64,000 bases of DNA from Halalkalibacter oceani (GTDB taxonomy: Bacteria > Bacillota > Bacilli > Bacillales > Bacillaceae_D). The stretch is taken from positions 62,001 to 126,000 of the forward strand of contig NZ_JAMBOL010000001.1 of the NCBI RefSeq assembly GCF_023715605.1, in the 5' to 3' direction. Position 1 is the first letter of the stretch. Each line of letters starts with the position of its first letter. The notes under the pieces were generated by a model. The model was not told the origin of the DNA, searched no databases, and was given only the letters and a program-made list of their open reading frames with translations. The position numbers and the translations under genes were made by a program. Positions 1 to 10,004 of the stretch are shown here, in pieces.

Positions 1-2
1 TG

Positions 3-1181
3 ATGAACAATTCAGCCCTGACTGCTTTGCCAAAGGGAGCGGAGGTTGCGATTACCGCGGGGAGCAGGGGGATCGCCAATATTGTGCTGATTTTGCGGGA
101 GACGGTTTCGACGTTAAAGGGGCTTGGGTATCGGCCTTTTATTGTGCCGGCGATGGGCAGTCATGGTGGAGCGACGGCGGATGGCCAGGTGGAGGTGCTT
201 CATCATCTCGGGATAACGAGCGAATCTGTCGGTGCTGAAATCCGTTCTTCCATGGAAGTTGAGCAAATCGCCGAGACGGACGACGGCGTGCCGGTGTATA
301 TGGATAAGCATGCTTACGGGGCGGACGGTGTCATTGTCATCAACCGGATCAAAGCGCATACGGCTTTTCGCGGACGGGTAGAGAGCGGACTTAGCAAAAT
401 GGTGACGATCGGACTGGGAAAGCGAAGAGGTGCCAGCTTTGTTCATGCCAATGGTGCCTTGCATATGGCGAGAAACATTGAGACCGTCTGCGCCAGCGCG
501 CTCCGGCATTCACCGATTGTGATGGGGCTGGCGATTATTGAGAATGGCTATGATCAGACGGCTGACATTGTCGGGGTTGGAACGGAAAAGTGGTTCGAGG
601 TCGAAGCCGAACTGCTGAAGCGTTCAAAAGAAATGATGCCGAGGCTTCCCGTCGATACGATTGATGTGCTAATTGTCGAAGAGATGGGGAAGATTTTCAG
701 TGGGACGGGAATGGATCCAAACATTATCGGGCGCTGGCGGATTGAGGGCGTGCCGGAGCCGGAAAAACCTGACGTGAAACGGATCGTAGTGCTCGACCTG
801 GCGGAACAATCCTTCGGCAATGCCCAGGGGGTCGGGCTCGCTGATTTTACGACCCAGCGGCTCGTGAACCGGATTGACCGGCAAGCGACATATACCAATT
901 CGATTACGAGCACGTATTTACAAAGGGCGATGCTGCCGTTTATTTACGATCATGAACAGGAAGCGATTGAAAGCGCCTGCGGCAGCTTAGGGCCGGATGT
1001 TGATCTTACGGGCGTTAAGCTGGTGCAAGTACCAAATACTTTGCATCTTGACCGTCTTCTTGTTTCAAAGCCGGTGCTTGAACAAATGGAAAAGTCCGCT
1101 GTGCAGTTTGAAATCGAAGCAAGGAGACAGCTACGCTTCAATGATGAAGGGATGCTTGCATATAAGCTGACATCTGTTTAA
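3..1181 (+). CDS. LarA-like (DUF2088) protein, 5' end outside window
   Basis: The 392 residues resemble the N-terminal domain of nickel-dependent lactate racemase (LarA, DUF2088). A glycine/histidine motif (MGSHGGAT) lies near residues 51-58, followed by a conserved central segment (NRIKAHTAFRGRVESG) near residue 113. Relatives I recall are somewhat longer, and the first ATG sits at base 3 with no ribosome site visible, so the gene probably begins upstream and is 5'-truncated here. LarA enzymes isomerise 2-hydroxy acids with a pincer nickel cofactor, but many DUF2088 proteins have no known substrate. A DUF3870 gene follows 78 bases later and may be co-transcribed. Confidence 0.7.
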   Translation: MNNSALTALPKGAEVAITAGSRGIANIVLILRETVSTLKGLGYRPFIVPAMGSHGGATADGQVEVLHHLGITSESVGAEIRSSMEVEQIAETDDGVPVYMDKHAYGADGVIVINRIKAHTAFRGRVESGLSKMVTIGLGKRRGASFVHANGALHMARNIETVCASALRHSPIVMGLAIIENGYDQTADIVGVGTEKWFEVEAELLKRSKEMMPRLPVDTIDVLIVEEMGKIFSGTGMDPNIIGRWRIEGVPEPEKPDVKRIVVLDLAEQSFGNAQGVGLADFTTQRLVNRIDRQATYTNSITSTYLQRAMLPFIYDHEQEAIESACGSLGPDVDLTGVKLVQVPNTLHLDRLLVSKPVLEQMEKSAVQFEIEARRQLRFNDEGMLAYKLTSV

Positions 1182-1262
1182 ATTTCGTCTGGCAAGCAGG
1201 AAATGGAAATCGCTATGTAGAAATAGCGATAGTAAGAAGAAGGACAACGAAAAGGTGGAGTG

Positions 1263-1595
1263 ATGATCACGATTAATACGATATTTATTGCCGGTCATGC
1301 CCGGCTGCCGCAAGGGATGGCAGCGAAAAGTGTATTCGAGACGCTAACGATCACCGCCGAAGTTGATCGGAAATATGGGGTCATTATTCAGGCTTCCTGT
1401 ACGTTGGCGACGGAGCATAGTCGTCAATACATTGACCGCCTCCTGCGGGGAGTCAGTCTGAAGGATGGGGTTGAGGAGCCGGTCGAGCTGATTGTACGCC
1501 ACTATAAAGGGAAAGCGACGAATGCGCTCGTGGCAGCGATAAAAGATTTACATAAGCAGTTTGTGCAGCTGCAAATAGAGGAAACAACCCAATAA
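1263..1595 (+). CDS. DUF3870-like small protein
   Basis: This 110-aa protein resembles the DUF3870 family: a short alpha/beta protein that opens with a beta strand (INTIFIAGHARLP) and carries a conserved 'V...AS.TLA' region. No catalytic motif is obvious and no function is established. A GTG lies immediately before the chosen ATG, but the AAAGGTGG ribosome site at 1251-1258 fits the ATG better. It follows the LarA-like gene on the same strand, and a strong terminator stands directly downstream, so the two probably form one transcription unit. The assignment is from memory of the family pattern. Confidence 0.6.
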   Translation: MITINTIFIAGHARLPQGMAAKSVFETLTITAEVDRKYGVIIQASCTLATEHSRQYIDRLLRGVSLKDGVEEPVELIVRHYKGKATNALVAAIKDLHKQFVQLQIEETTQ

Positions 1596-1605
1596 AGGGG
1601 AAATG

Positions 1606-1650
1606 AAAAAAGCTATTAGCGAAGAATCGCGCTCTGCTAATAGCTTTTTC
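1606..1650 (+). terminator. Rho-independent terminator after DUF3870 gene
   Basis: A 10-base stem (AGCTATTAGC pairing with GCTAATAGCT), extended by A/T pairs, has a 15-base loop and ends in a T run. It lies 11 bases past the DUF3870 stop codon. Confidence 0.85.
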
Positions 1651-1778
1651 ACATGGTTCATTTCGAAAGGATAAAAATTTGCGTGATGATTCGATCTAAG
1701 AAAAAACGAAGCGGGGTCAAACGTATTTTCTATCTGACTATCCGAACAAATGAAAAGCGGGGAATCCGTCGCTCCTGA

Positions 1779-3389
<1,611 letters not shown>

Positions 3390-3424
3390 AGCGTTTCTGA
3401 AGAGGAAAAGACAGGAGAGAACGT

Positions 3425-4711
3425 ATGAAAAAAAATATACATTATGCGTGGATCATTTTGCTGATTACCTTCGCTTCCCTTATGCTGGCACAGGGGATCC
3501 GCCTTTCCTTCGGGGCCTTTTTGACGCCATGGGAGGAAGCATTCCAGTCAAGCCGCGCTGAAATATCGGCAGTCGCGCTCGTCAGCTATCTCGTATTCGG
3601 TCTCTTTCAGCCTTTTATCGGCCGTTTGATTGATCGAATCGGGGCCAAGAAGGTATTAATGCTCAGTGTGCTCGTCGTCTCGCTTTCAATGCTTGTAACA
3701 GCGTTGGCGACGAAGCCGTGGCATTTAATGCTCATTTATGGAATTATTGCCTCGGTCGGTTTTGGCGGGGCGTCGAATGTGTTAGGGACGGTCGTCGTGA
3801 CAAAGTGGTTTTCGGCGAAGCGAGGGTTGGCGATCGGCATGATGACGGCGGGAACCGCGTCGGGGCAGTTTTTGATCGTGCCGTTATCGATTGTCCTGAT
3901 TCATCTCTTTGGCTGGAGTCAAGCCGTTATGATGTTAGGGCTGCTGCTGTTGGTCGTCATGGTGCCGGTTATTTATTTCTTTTATGCCTCTTTGCCGGAG
4001 GAAAGGGGACTCGATCCCTATGGCGGCACGGGAGAGCACACTGATCCACGCCAAGCAGGAATGGAGGAGGAAGAGCGGCCTTCTCTTTTTGCCGTGCTTG
4101 GCGGGTTATTCAGGAGACGGGCGTTTTTGTTCCTGTTGCTTCCTTTTTTCGTCTGCGGCTTTACAACGAGTGGCTTAATTGATACGCATCTCGTTCCATT
4201 CGCCGAGTTTTGCGGGTTTTCCGCGGCGATAGCCGGGACGGCGGTGAGCACATTGGCTCTGTTTAATTTTGGGGGGACGATTCTTTCGGGCTATCTCTCT
4301 GACAAATGGGACAGCCGCTACATGCTTGGCGGATTATATGGTATACGCGCTTTGACGATCGTCATTTTATTAGTGATCATTTATGATCCTGTTCTGTTCG
4401 GTTTTGCCCTTGGCCATTCCTTCTTATTGATGCTGTTCTCAGTCTCGTTTGGCGTTGTAGACTTTTCGACCGTTGCGCCGACGATGAAGCTGGCGTCCCT
4501 TTATTTTCCACCGCAGGCACTCGGCTTTATTATCGGCTTGTTTTTCTTCAGCCATCAGGTGGGGGCGGCTTTAGGAGCGTACGTCCCAGGAGTGCTCTTT
4601 GATTTGACTGGTGGCTATGATATTACGTTTTACATGGCGATTGCGCTTTGTATTCTCGCCTCATGCATGAGCTTTCTCCTCCCGAAGCAGGAGAAAGCAG
4701 GCCAGGTTTAG
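3425..4711 (+). CDS. MFS permease, monocarboxylate/oxalate-formate (OFA) type
   Basis: A 428-aa protein with about 12 hydrophobic segments and the MFS loop 2-3 signature (GRLIDRIGAKKV). The opening (HYAWIILLITFASLMLAQGIRLSFGAFLTP) and the central acidic loop near residues 195-225 resemble the OFA/monocarboxylate transporter branch. It should act in the cytoplasmic membrane, probably on a small organic acid; the substrate cannot be read from sequence. It starts 35 bases after glpK with ribosome site AGGAGAG and may be co-transcribed with it. Confidence 0.8.
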   Translation: MKKNIHYAWIILLITFASLMLAQGIRLSFGAFLTPWEEAFQSSRAEISAVALVSYLVFGLFQPFIGRLIDRIGAKKVLMLSVLVVSLSMLVTALATKPWHLMLIYGIIASVGFGGASNVLGTVVVTKWFSAKRGLAIGMMTAGTASGQFLIVPLSIVLIHLFGWSQAVMMLGLLLLVVMVPVIYFFYASLPEERGLDPYGGTGEHTDPRQAGMEEEERPSLFAVLGGLFRRRAFLFLLLPFFVCGFTTSGLIDTHLVPFAEFCGFSAAIAGTAVSTLALFNFGGTILSGYLSDKWDSRYMLGGLYGIRALTIVILLVIIYDPVLFGFALGHSFLLMLFSVSFGVVDFSTVAPTMKLASLYFPPQALGFIIGLFFFSHQVGAALGAYVPGVLFDLTGGYDITFYMAIALCILASCMSFLLPKQEKAGQV

Positions 4712-4770
4712 AAATAAAAAGAAGTGGGTAATGTAACAGTTAACCTAAGAAAAAATAAAGGAGGACGAAC

Positions 4771-5277
4771 ATGTTAAATGATAAGCTGCTAACGGCTTTA
4801 AATGATCAGATGAATTACGAATTCTATGCCGCCCATTCCTATTTGGCGATGGCCGCGTATTGCTCTGACGAAAGCCTTGATGGATTTGCCAATTTCTTTC
4901 TCGTCCAGGCCGAAGAGGAACGGTTTCATGCGATGAAGTTTTATAATTTTATTAATGTTCTTGGGGAGAGAGCGGTGATCCAGGCGCTACCCGCCCCGAA
5001 TAATGAATTTTCCTCTGTTCTCGATGCTTTTGAAAAATCGCTTGCTCAGGAAAAAGAAGTGACAAAGAAAATTTACCACTTATCAGATTTGGCGTGGGAC
5101 GCGCGAGAGCATGCGACGATTAACTTTTTGAAATGGTTTATTGAGGAGCAGGTTGAAGAGGAGGATTTATTCGACAGCATCATTCAGAAGCTGAAACGCA
5201 TTGACGATGACAGCAACGCCTTTTTTATGCTGGATAATGAATTTTCCAAGCGTTCTTTTACGGCAAGCGATGATTAA
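4771..5277 (+). CDS. ftnA: Non-haem ferritin
   Basis: A 168-aa ferritin that oxidises and stores iron in a 24-subunit shell. The ferroxidase ligands sit where E. coli FtnA has them: E17, E50, H53, E94 and Q127 can all be read, with the EEERFHA motif around residue 50. The ribosome site AAAGGAGG stands 8 bases before the ATG. It is 60 bases behind the MFS gene, and no PerR or Fur box is visible in that gap, so it may have a promoter I could not identify or depend on read-through. Confidence 0.92.
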   Translation: MLNDKLLTALNDQMNYEFYAAHSYLAMAAYCSDESLDGFANFFLVQAEEERFHAMKFYNFINVLGERAVIQALPAPNNEFSSVLDAFEKSLAQEKEVTKKIYHLSDLAWDAREHATINFLKWFIEEQVEEEDLFDSIIQKLKRIDDDSNAFFMLDNEFSKRSFTASDD

Positions 5278-5399
5278 TCAAGGAGATGAGGGTGATGTCA
5301 GTGAAGGGAGCTTCCCTTGCTGGCATTGCTTGTTTTAGAGAGTATAAAAATATTCAGCTTGATTCAAGGAAGGGCACCGGCTCCGCGCATTATGCGGAT

Positions 5400-5503
5400 G
5401 ACTGAATGTAACTCGTTTTAAAGACATCCGTAAAAGATTGTAACGGTTCCGCTCATTGCTTAGGAGCTGGGCAAAAGGTGAAATAACCTTTTGCTCAGCT
5501 CCA
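5400..5503 (+). repeat. Dispersed intergenic repeat, partial copy A, with terminator
   Basis: The right part of a repeat found elsewhere in the window: a GATtGTaACGGTTCCGCTCATTGCTTA module followed by a hairpin. The hairpin at 5463-5502 pairs GGAGCTgGGCAAAAGGT with ACCTTTTGctCAGCTCC and separates the ferritin gene from the convergent kinase gene, so it probably terminates both. See the copies near 13.0, 13.7, 19.4 and 34.8 kb. Confidence 0.7.
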
Positions 5504-5504
5504 T

Positions 5505-6314
5505 TCAGTTATTACGGGTGGCGTGTTCGCTGTAGGGGATTTTCATTTTTACGTGAACGCCCTTTGTCGGGTGGTTTGTAATATCCATCGTTCCATTTAA
5601 GGTTTCAACAATCGTTTTGCAAATTGGCAGTCCGATTCCGGTGCCTTCGTCCTTCGTTGTGTAAAAAGGATAAAAGATTTGCTCCAGCTGATCAGGGTCG
5701 ATCCCGGGACCGCTGTCAATGATCGAAATGTAAACATGCTTATGTTCTTTGACGATCCGGATTTCGATGGTGCCTTCCTCTTGAATTGCTTCGATCGCAT
5801 TATTGATTAAATTGATAATCATTCGTTCAAATCGACTGGCATTCCCGGTTATGTATACATCTTCTTCAATGTGAGTTTGGAAGGTAATGTTTTGCTTATC
5901 GGCTTTCATCGTATAAATGGTGATGATTTTGTTTACGCTTTGTTTGACATCGATAATGGAGAGATTATCGTGATCCAAATGTGATTTGGACAGACTTAAT
6001 AATTCCTGGATCAGCAGCTCCATTTTCAATGCTTCCTCGCGAATAATCGACGTATAGTGAGCGATATTAGGATCGGCTTTAATGGCGGGATGCTGCTCCA
6101 TAAACTCTGCGAACCCGATAATTGATGTTAATGGATTGCGAATTTCGTGGGCGAAAAAAGCAGACATTCTGCCGATGACGGCGTGATAGTTCTCGTTTGC
6201 GGGCTGCGCTGATTCATTTGAGGAAGTGTCACTTTGCTTTTCGTCATGTTTTTCCTTGTGATCTTGCTTCTCACTTTTTTTGGAAAACCATTTTTTTATA
6301 AATGATAGGTTCAT
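5505..6314 (-). CDS. Soluble orphan sensor histidine kinase
   Basis: A 269-aa kinase with a highly charged, probably disordered N-terminus (residues 10-40) and no membrane segment or PAS domain. The HisKA motif AHEIRNPLTS places the phosphorylated histidine at about residue 56. The N box (NLINNAIEAI), G1 box (DSGPGID), F box (FYPFYTTK) and G2 box (GTGIGLP) are all present. The catalytic core resembles Bacillus sporulation kinases (KinA-KinE group) that feed Spo0F, but no response regulator is adjacent, so the partner is unknown. Its 3' end abuts the terminator shared with ferritin. Confidence 0.85.
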   Translation of the reverse strand: MNLSFIKKWFSKKSEKQDHKEKHDEKQSDTSSNESAQPANENYHAVIGRMSAFFAHEIRNPLTSIIGFAEFMEQHPAIKADPNIAHYTSIIREEALKMELLIQELLSLSKSHLDHDNLSIIDVKQSVNKIITIYTMKADKQNITFQTHIEEDVYITGNASRFERMIINLINNAIEAIQEEGTIEIRIVKEHKHVYISIIDSGPGIDPDQLEQIFYPFYTTKDEGTGIGLPICKTIVETLNGTMDITNHPTKGVHVKMKIPYSEHATRNN

Positions 6315-6504
6315 TGAAGTTGTGTCGCTCCTACTTGAATAATAATCGTTCCAGTTAGAAAAGAGTCATATGGAATAAACGTTCTCACTTATATTAAATT
6401 CTAGTTGATTTGCCAATTTCCTTCCTAATTAGAAAAAAAATTAAACCTACAGGTCGTTTGTCTGTCATATATATTAGAGAATCGACAGGAGGAGGGAACG
6501 TGAG

Positions 6505-7113
6505 ATGAATACTTGGCAATTACCTGTGCAGGTTATTGCTCGCCAACTTGTTCAACCGCGCCTTGATATTTATTACCCTGAACTATCAGGTTTGGCGAAT
6601 CAGCAGGTTCAGGAAAAGCTTAATAGAAGAATTGTAAAACAGGTTATGACGATGATTAAGAAGCAGGGCTATGAAAAGGAGCCGCAGACGGTAATTACGG
6701 GCGGGTTTGAAGTGAAAACGAATCAACGCGATATCATCAGCTTAACAAACAACCATTATGCCTACTCAGGTGGGGCGCACGGTTTAACGATTCAACGCTC
6801 ACTGACGATGAATACGGTGACTGGTGACATTTATACGTTAAAGGATTTATTTAAGCCGGGGGCAAATTATTCAAAAGCGTTAAATGCGATAATTAGACGG
6901 CAAATAAAAGAAAGGGATTTGCCATTATTAACTGAATTTAAAGGAATTGCGCCGAATCAATATTTTTATATTGCCGATAAAGCGCTCGTTCTTTATTTTC
7001 AATTGTACGAACTGCTTCCTTATGCTGCGGGCATTCCTTATTTTGTCATTCCTGTCTATGAGCTTGAGCATATTGTCGCAGAGGATGGACCTTTAGGAAG
7101 AATGATCGGCTGA
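6505..7113 (+). CDS. DUF4163/DUF3298 domain protein (RsiV-like fold), cytoplasmic
   Basis: A 202-aa protein. Its first half resembles DUF4163 and its second half DUF3298, the pair that forms the extracellular domain of the anti-sigma factor RsiV and part of PdaC. The motif YSGGAHG near residue 92 and the segment FKPGANYSKALN typify DUF3298. Unlike RsiV it has no signal peptide or transmembrane helix, so it is probably cytosolic or only peripherally attached. Ribosome site AGGAGGGAACGTGAG precedes ATG 6505. No function is established. Confidence 0.7.
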   Translation: MNTWQLPVQVIARQLVQPRLDIYYPELSGLANQQVQEKLNRRIVKQVMTMIKKQGYEKEPQTVITGGFEVKTNQRDIISLTNNHYAYSGGAHGLTIQRSLTMNTVTGDIYTLKDLFKPGANYSKALNAIIRRQIKERDLPLLTEFKGIAPNQYFYIADKALVLYFQLYELLPYAAGIPYFVIPVYELEHIVAEDGPLGRMIG

Positions 7114-7204
7114 CTTGTTGGTTCGTCAAGAAGAGGCCGGGGCAGGTTTGATTTTTTCGCGCAAGTGGTAAAGGATCACATCATGGTTAAAGGAGGATTT
7201 TTGC

Positions 7205-8611
7205 ATGAAGTTGTTCATTAATGGAAAGTGGACTGGTGAGGAGTTAGAGCAAAAGGACGTCCTTAACCCGGCGACAGGAGAAGTGGTTGATCGTGTTCCA
7301 AATGGTGGGAAGAAGGAGGCGCAACAGGCTGTCGATGCTGCTTATGAGGCGTTTGCGGATTGGTCGGGAAAAACCGCAAATGAGCGTAGTGAGCTACTGA
7401 TGGCCTGGTTTCAATTGATTAAAGAACATGAGCAGGAGCTTGCCGAGCTGATGACAACAGAGCAGGGGAAGCCGTTGAAGGAAGCAAGAGGCGAAGTGAA
7501 TTACGCGAATGCTTTTATTCAGTGGTATGCCGAGGAAGGGAAGCGGCTCTATGGTGAAACGATACCCGCTTCGGCGAAGCATAAACGGATTTTTGTCCAG
7601 CGTCAGCCGGTTGGTGTCGTCGCGGCGGTGACGCCATGGAACTTCCCGGCGGCGATGATTACGCGGAAGGTCGCCCCGGCTCTGGCGGTAGGCTGCACGA
7701 TTGTCATTAAGCCGGCGAGTCAAACGCCACTCACCGCGTTAAGATTGGCTGAATTAGCGGAGGAAGCCGGAATTCCAGCCGGTGTGATCAACGTTGTGAC
7801 TGGAAAATCAAGCGAGATCGTCGATGCGTGGCAGGAGGATGAACGGGTACGGAAATTAACGTTCACAGGCTCAACCGAAGTAGGGAAGCATTTAATGAAC
7901 GGTGCGGCAAAGACGGTGAAGAAAATTTCCCTTGAGCTTGGCGGACATGCCCCGCTAATTGTCATGGATGATGCTGACCTTGATCTCGCTGTCGAGCAGG
8001 CAATCGCCTCGAAATACCGCAATGCCGGGCAGACATGCGTCTGCGCCAATCGTTTGTACGTCGCGGAAGCGGTAAAGGATGAGTTTACCGAGAAGTTCGC
8101 CAACGCTGTGCGTGAGCTGAAGACTGGAAACGGGATGGAGGAAAATGACCTTGGCCCATTGATTGATGAAGATGCGCTGAACAAGGTTGAAGAGCATATT
8201 AAAGATGCGACCGAAAAAGGGGCGTCTGTCTTAGTCGGTGGAAAGAAAATCGATGGGTTGTTTTTTGAGCCGACTGTGCTTAGCGGGGTGAAGGAAGAGA
8301 TGCAATGCATGCAGGAAGAAACCTTTGGCCCGGTTGCTCCGATCTCCACCTTTGAAACAGAGGAGGAAGTGATTCGCCGCGCCAACAATAGTCCGTACGG
8401 TCTCGCCGCCTATCTTTTCACCCGCGATATCGGGCGCGCGATCCGCATAAGTGAAAAGCTGGAGTACGGCATCGTCGGCATCAATGATGGCGTCCCATCC
8501 TCCGCCCAGGCACCATTTGGCGGCTGGAAAGAAAGCGGCATCGGCCGAGAAGGCGGACACCACGGAATGGAAGAATTCGTCGAAGTCAAATACATCTCCG
8601 TCGCGTTTTAA
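7205..8611 (+). CDS. gabD: NAD(P)-dependent succinate-semialdehyde dehydrogenase
   Basis: A 468-aa aldehyde dehydrogenase. The oxyanion asparagine lies in PWNFP (near 145), the general base E244 in LELGG, and the nucleophile C278 in GQTCVCANR. The paired cysteines C278/C280 are typical of GabD-type enzymes, which convert succinate semialdehyde to succinate in GABA catabolism. It appears monocistronic: a strong AAAGGAGG site precedes it and hairpins follow. The GABA transaminase gene is not nearby, so another semialdehyde substrate is possible. Confidence 0.85.
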   Translation: MKLFINGKWTGEELEQKDVLNPATGEVVDRVPNGGKKEAQQAVDAAYEAFADWSGKTANERSELLMAWFQLIKEHEQELAELMTTEQGKPLKEARGEVNYANAFIQWYAEEGKRLYGETIPASAKHKRIFVQRQPVGVVAAVTPWNFPAAMITRKVAPALAVGCTIVIKPASQTPLTALRLAELAEEAGIPAGVINVVTGKSSEIVDAWQEDERVRKLTFTGSTEVGKHLMNGAAKTVKKISLELGGHAPLIVMDDADLDLAVEQAIASKYRNAGQTCVCANRLYVAEAVKDEFTEKFANAVRELKTGNGMEENDLGPLIDEDALNKVEEHIKDATEKGASVLVGGKKIDGLFFEPTVLSGVKEEMQCMQEETFGPVAPISTFETEEEVIRRANNSPYGLAAYLFTRDIGRAIRISEKLEYGIVGINDGVPSSAQAPFGGWKESGIGREGGHHGMEEFVEVKYISVAF

Positions 8612-8612
8612 A

Positions 8613-8650
8613 GGCTTGTGCTGAAGGAGTTTTTCCCTTCAGCACAAGCC
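8613..8650 (+). terminator. Hairpin after gabD
   Basis: A 15-base near-perfect stem (GGCTTGTGCTGAAGG with its complement) around a T-rich loop lies just after the gabD stop. There is no long T run behind it, so termination is likely but not certain. Confidence 0.65.
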
Positions 8651-8662
8651 GAAGCACAAAAA

Positions 8663-8693
8663 ACAAGCAGGAGGATCTATCCTTCCTGCTTGT
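8663..8693 (-). terminator. Terminator for dps
   Basis: The stem ACAAGCAGGA/TCCTGCTTGT on the minus strand is followed by TTTTTTG (plus-strand A run at 8657-8662), directly downstream of the dps stop codon. Confidence 0.8.
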
Positions 8694-8704
8694 GTTCAAA
8701 GCTC

Positions 8705-9145
8705 TTATTTCAAGAATGAGCGAAGCATCCAATTGTGCTTTTCGAGTGATTGGTGTACTGATAAAAGCATATCGGCTGTTGTTTCATCACCGAGTGAATC
8801 GGCTGCTTCCATACCGCCTTTTAGCTCTTCGATTAATGTATCAAAATCGGAAACAAGCTCGGCAACCATTGCTTCGGCATCCTGGCCGCCCGGTGCTTCT
8901 TTGACGGAAGCAGTCTCCAAGTATTCCTTCATTGTAGCGACAGGCTGTCCTTTTAAGGCAAGCAGACGCTCAGCCAGTTCGTCAATATGGACTGAGGCTT
9001 CATTGTAGAGTTCTTCAAACTTTTCGTGTAGAGTAAAAAACTGAGGGCCTTTCACATACCAGTGATAATTGTGAAGTTTAACGAATAGGACGCTCCAATT
9101 GGCAATTTGTTTGTTTAGAATGGCTGCTACTTTTTCTTGACTCAT
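8705..9145 (-). CDS. dps: Dps/MrgA-type DNA-protecting miniferritin
   Basis: A 146-aa Dps protein. The intersubunit ferroxidase ligands are visible: H28 in NYHWYVKG, H40 in FTLHEKF, and D55 and E59 in HIDELAER. Dps dodecamers oxidise iron with peroxide and, in some cases, coat DNA. The start has ribosome site AAAGGAGG. A near-consensus PerR box lies 46-60 bases upstream, so peroxide-induced derepression as for B. subtilis mrgA is expected. Confidence 0.92.
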   Translation of the reverse strand: MSQEKVAAILNKQIANWSVLFVKLHNYHWYVKGPQFFTLHEKFEELYNEASVHIDELAERLLALKGQPVATMKEYLETASVKEAPGGQDAEAMVAELVSDFDTLIEELKGGMEAADSLGDETTADMLLSVHQSLEKHNWMLRSFLK

Positions 9146-9190
9146 GAGAAAGTCCTCCTTTTATTGTCTTCAGTTATACTATTTCCCTAT

Positions 9191-9205
9191 TTATAATGAT
9201 TCTAA
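9191..9205 (-). promoter_or_regulatory. PerR box upstream of dps
   Basis: TTATAATGATTCTAA matches the PerR consensus TTATAATnATTATAA at all but one defined position. It is 46-60 bases before the dps start codon, where a repressor would block transcription. Confidence 0.8.
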
Positions 9206-9212
9206 ACATTAT

Positions 9213-9887
9213 TTAATCCTGGCCGATGACAGTTGTTGAACATTCACCGCCATGAATCTGGGTGAACATGTTCCCTGCCGCCGTCAGCAGCTTATTGCCC
9301 TCTTCTATCGGTGTACTCGGCTGTAAATAAAAGAGCTGCAACGCCGATGTCGTCGCCGATGTCACGATCGTTCGTTTTGAATCAACGATCGGGCTTCCGA
9401 ACGCTCCAAGCTCGTCGGCGCTGACAAGCTTGTTGGCCATTTGATTGTCCCGGCCATTGACTCCTTCATAGTGATCCGTTTCGTTGCCGATCCGGATCGT
9501 CACGTCGCCGTTAAGATGGGCTTGGTCATAAATCCCGAGCGGGATCGCATATTCTAATGAAAAAAACGTATTTAAATCAACAGCTGAATTAATCAGTGGC
9601 AGCGGTTGTCCTTTAGCGATGCGGCGGTAAAGCGCTTCGTGAGACGGACGGTAGCGTCCCGGGTCAATTTTGAGCTGCCTGAAGACTTGTCTCCACTCAG
9701 AAATTCCAGTAACATCGGATAAGGACTTGTTTTCTAAATCAACGCGGATCGTCTCTTGAAAAAACTGTAAACGTCCTTTTAACATTTGCGGCGAGTCACT
9801 AACGACGATATCCTCGTAGTGGACGACCCCGATTTTAAAGCCGGAAAGGATTTGACTGAGTGATTGGTGAATATGTACATGAATCAC
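9213..9887 (-). CDS. B3/B4 (tRNA-editing-like) domain protein
   Basis: A 224-aa protein resembling the B3/B4 domain of phenylalanyl-tRNA synthetase beta subunit, the site that hydrolyses mis-charged Tyr-tRNA-Phe. Free-standing copies are common in Firmicutes and of unproven function. The family core RYRPSHEALYRRI is seen about one third into the protein. The frame runs open further upstream, but GTG 9887 has an AAAGGAGGT site about 10 bases before it and gives the sensible start VIHVHIH. It is divergent from queG, with 117 bases between the two start codons. Confidence 0.72.
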   Translation of the reverse strand: MIHVHIHQSLSQILSGFKIGVVHYEDIVVSDSPQMLKGRLQFFQETIRVDLENKSLSDVTGISEWRQVFRQLKIDPGRYRPSHEALYRRIAKGQPLPLINSAVDLNTFFSLEYAIPLGIYDQAHLNGDVTIRIGNETDHYEGVNGRDNQMANKLVSADELGAFGSPIVDSKRTIVTSATTSALQLFYLQPSTPIEEGNKLLTAAGNMFTQIHGGECSTTVIGQD

Positions 9888-10004
9888 AGAAAGAGAACCT
9901 CCTTTATTTGCTGGTTTGGATTGGTCCGTTATATGTAGGAAGATAGTGGCTACATCGCCTATTGTAGCATAATAATAGAAAAAGATAGAAGAAAGGTGAG
10001 GGCT

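Noticed and set aside
7720-8388. 222-codon minus-strand open frame inside gabD
   Set aside because: It lies wholly opposite a clear aldehyde dehydrogenase gene, is serine/proline/alanine-rich as antisense frames are, and has no ribosome site.
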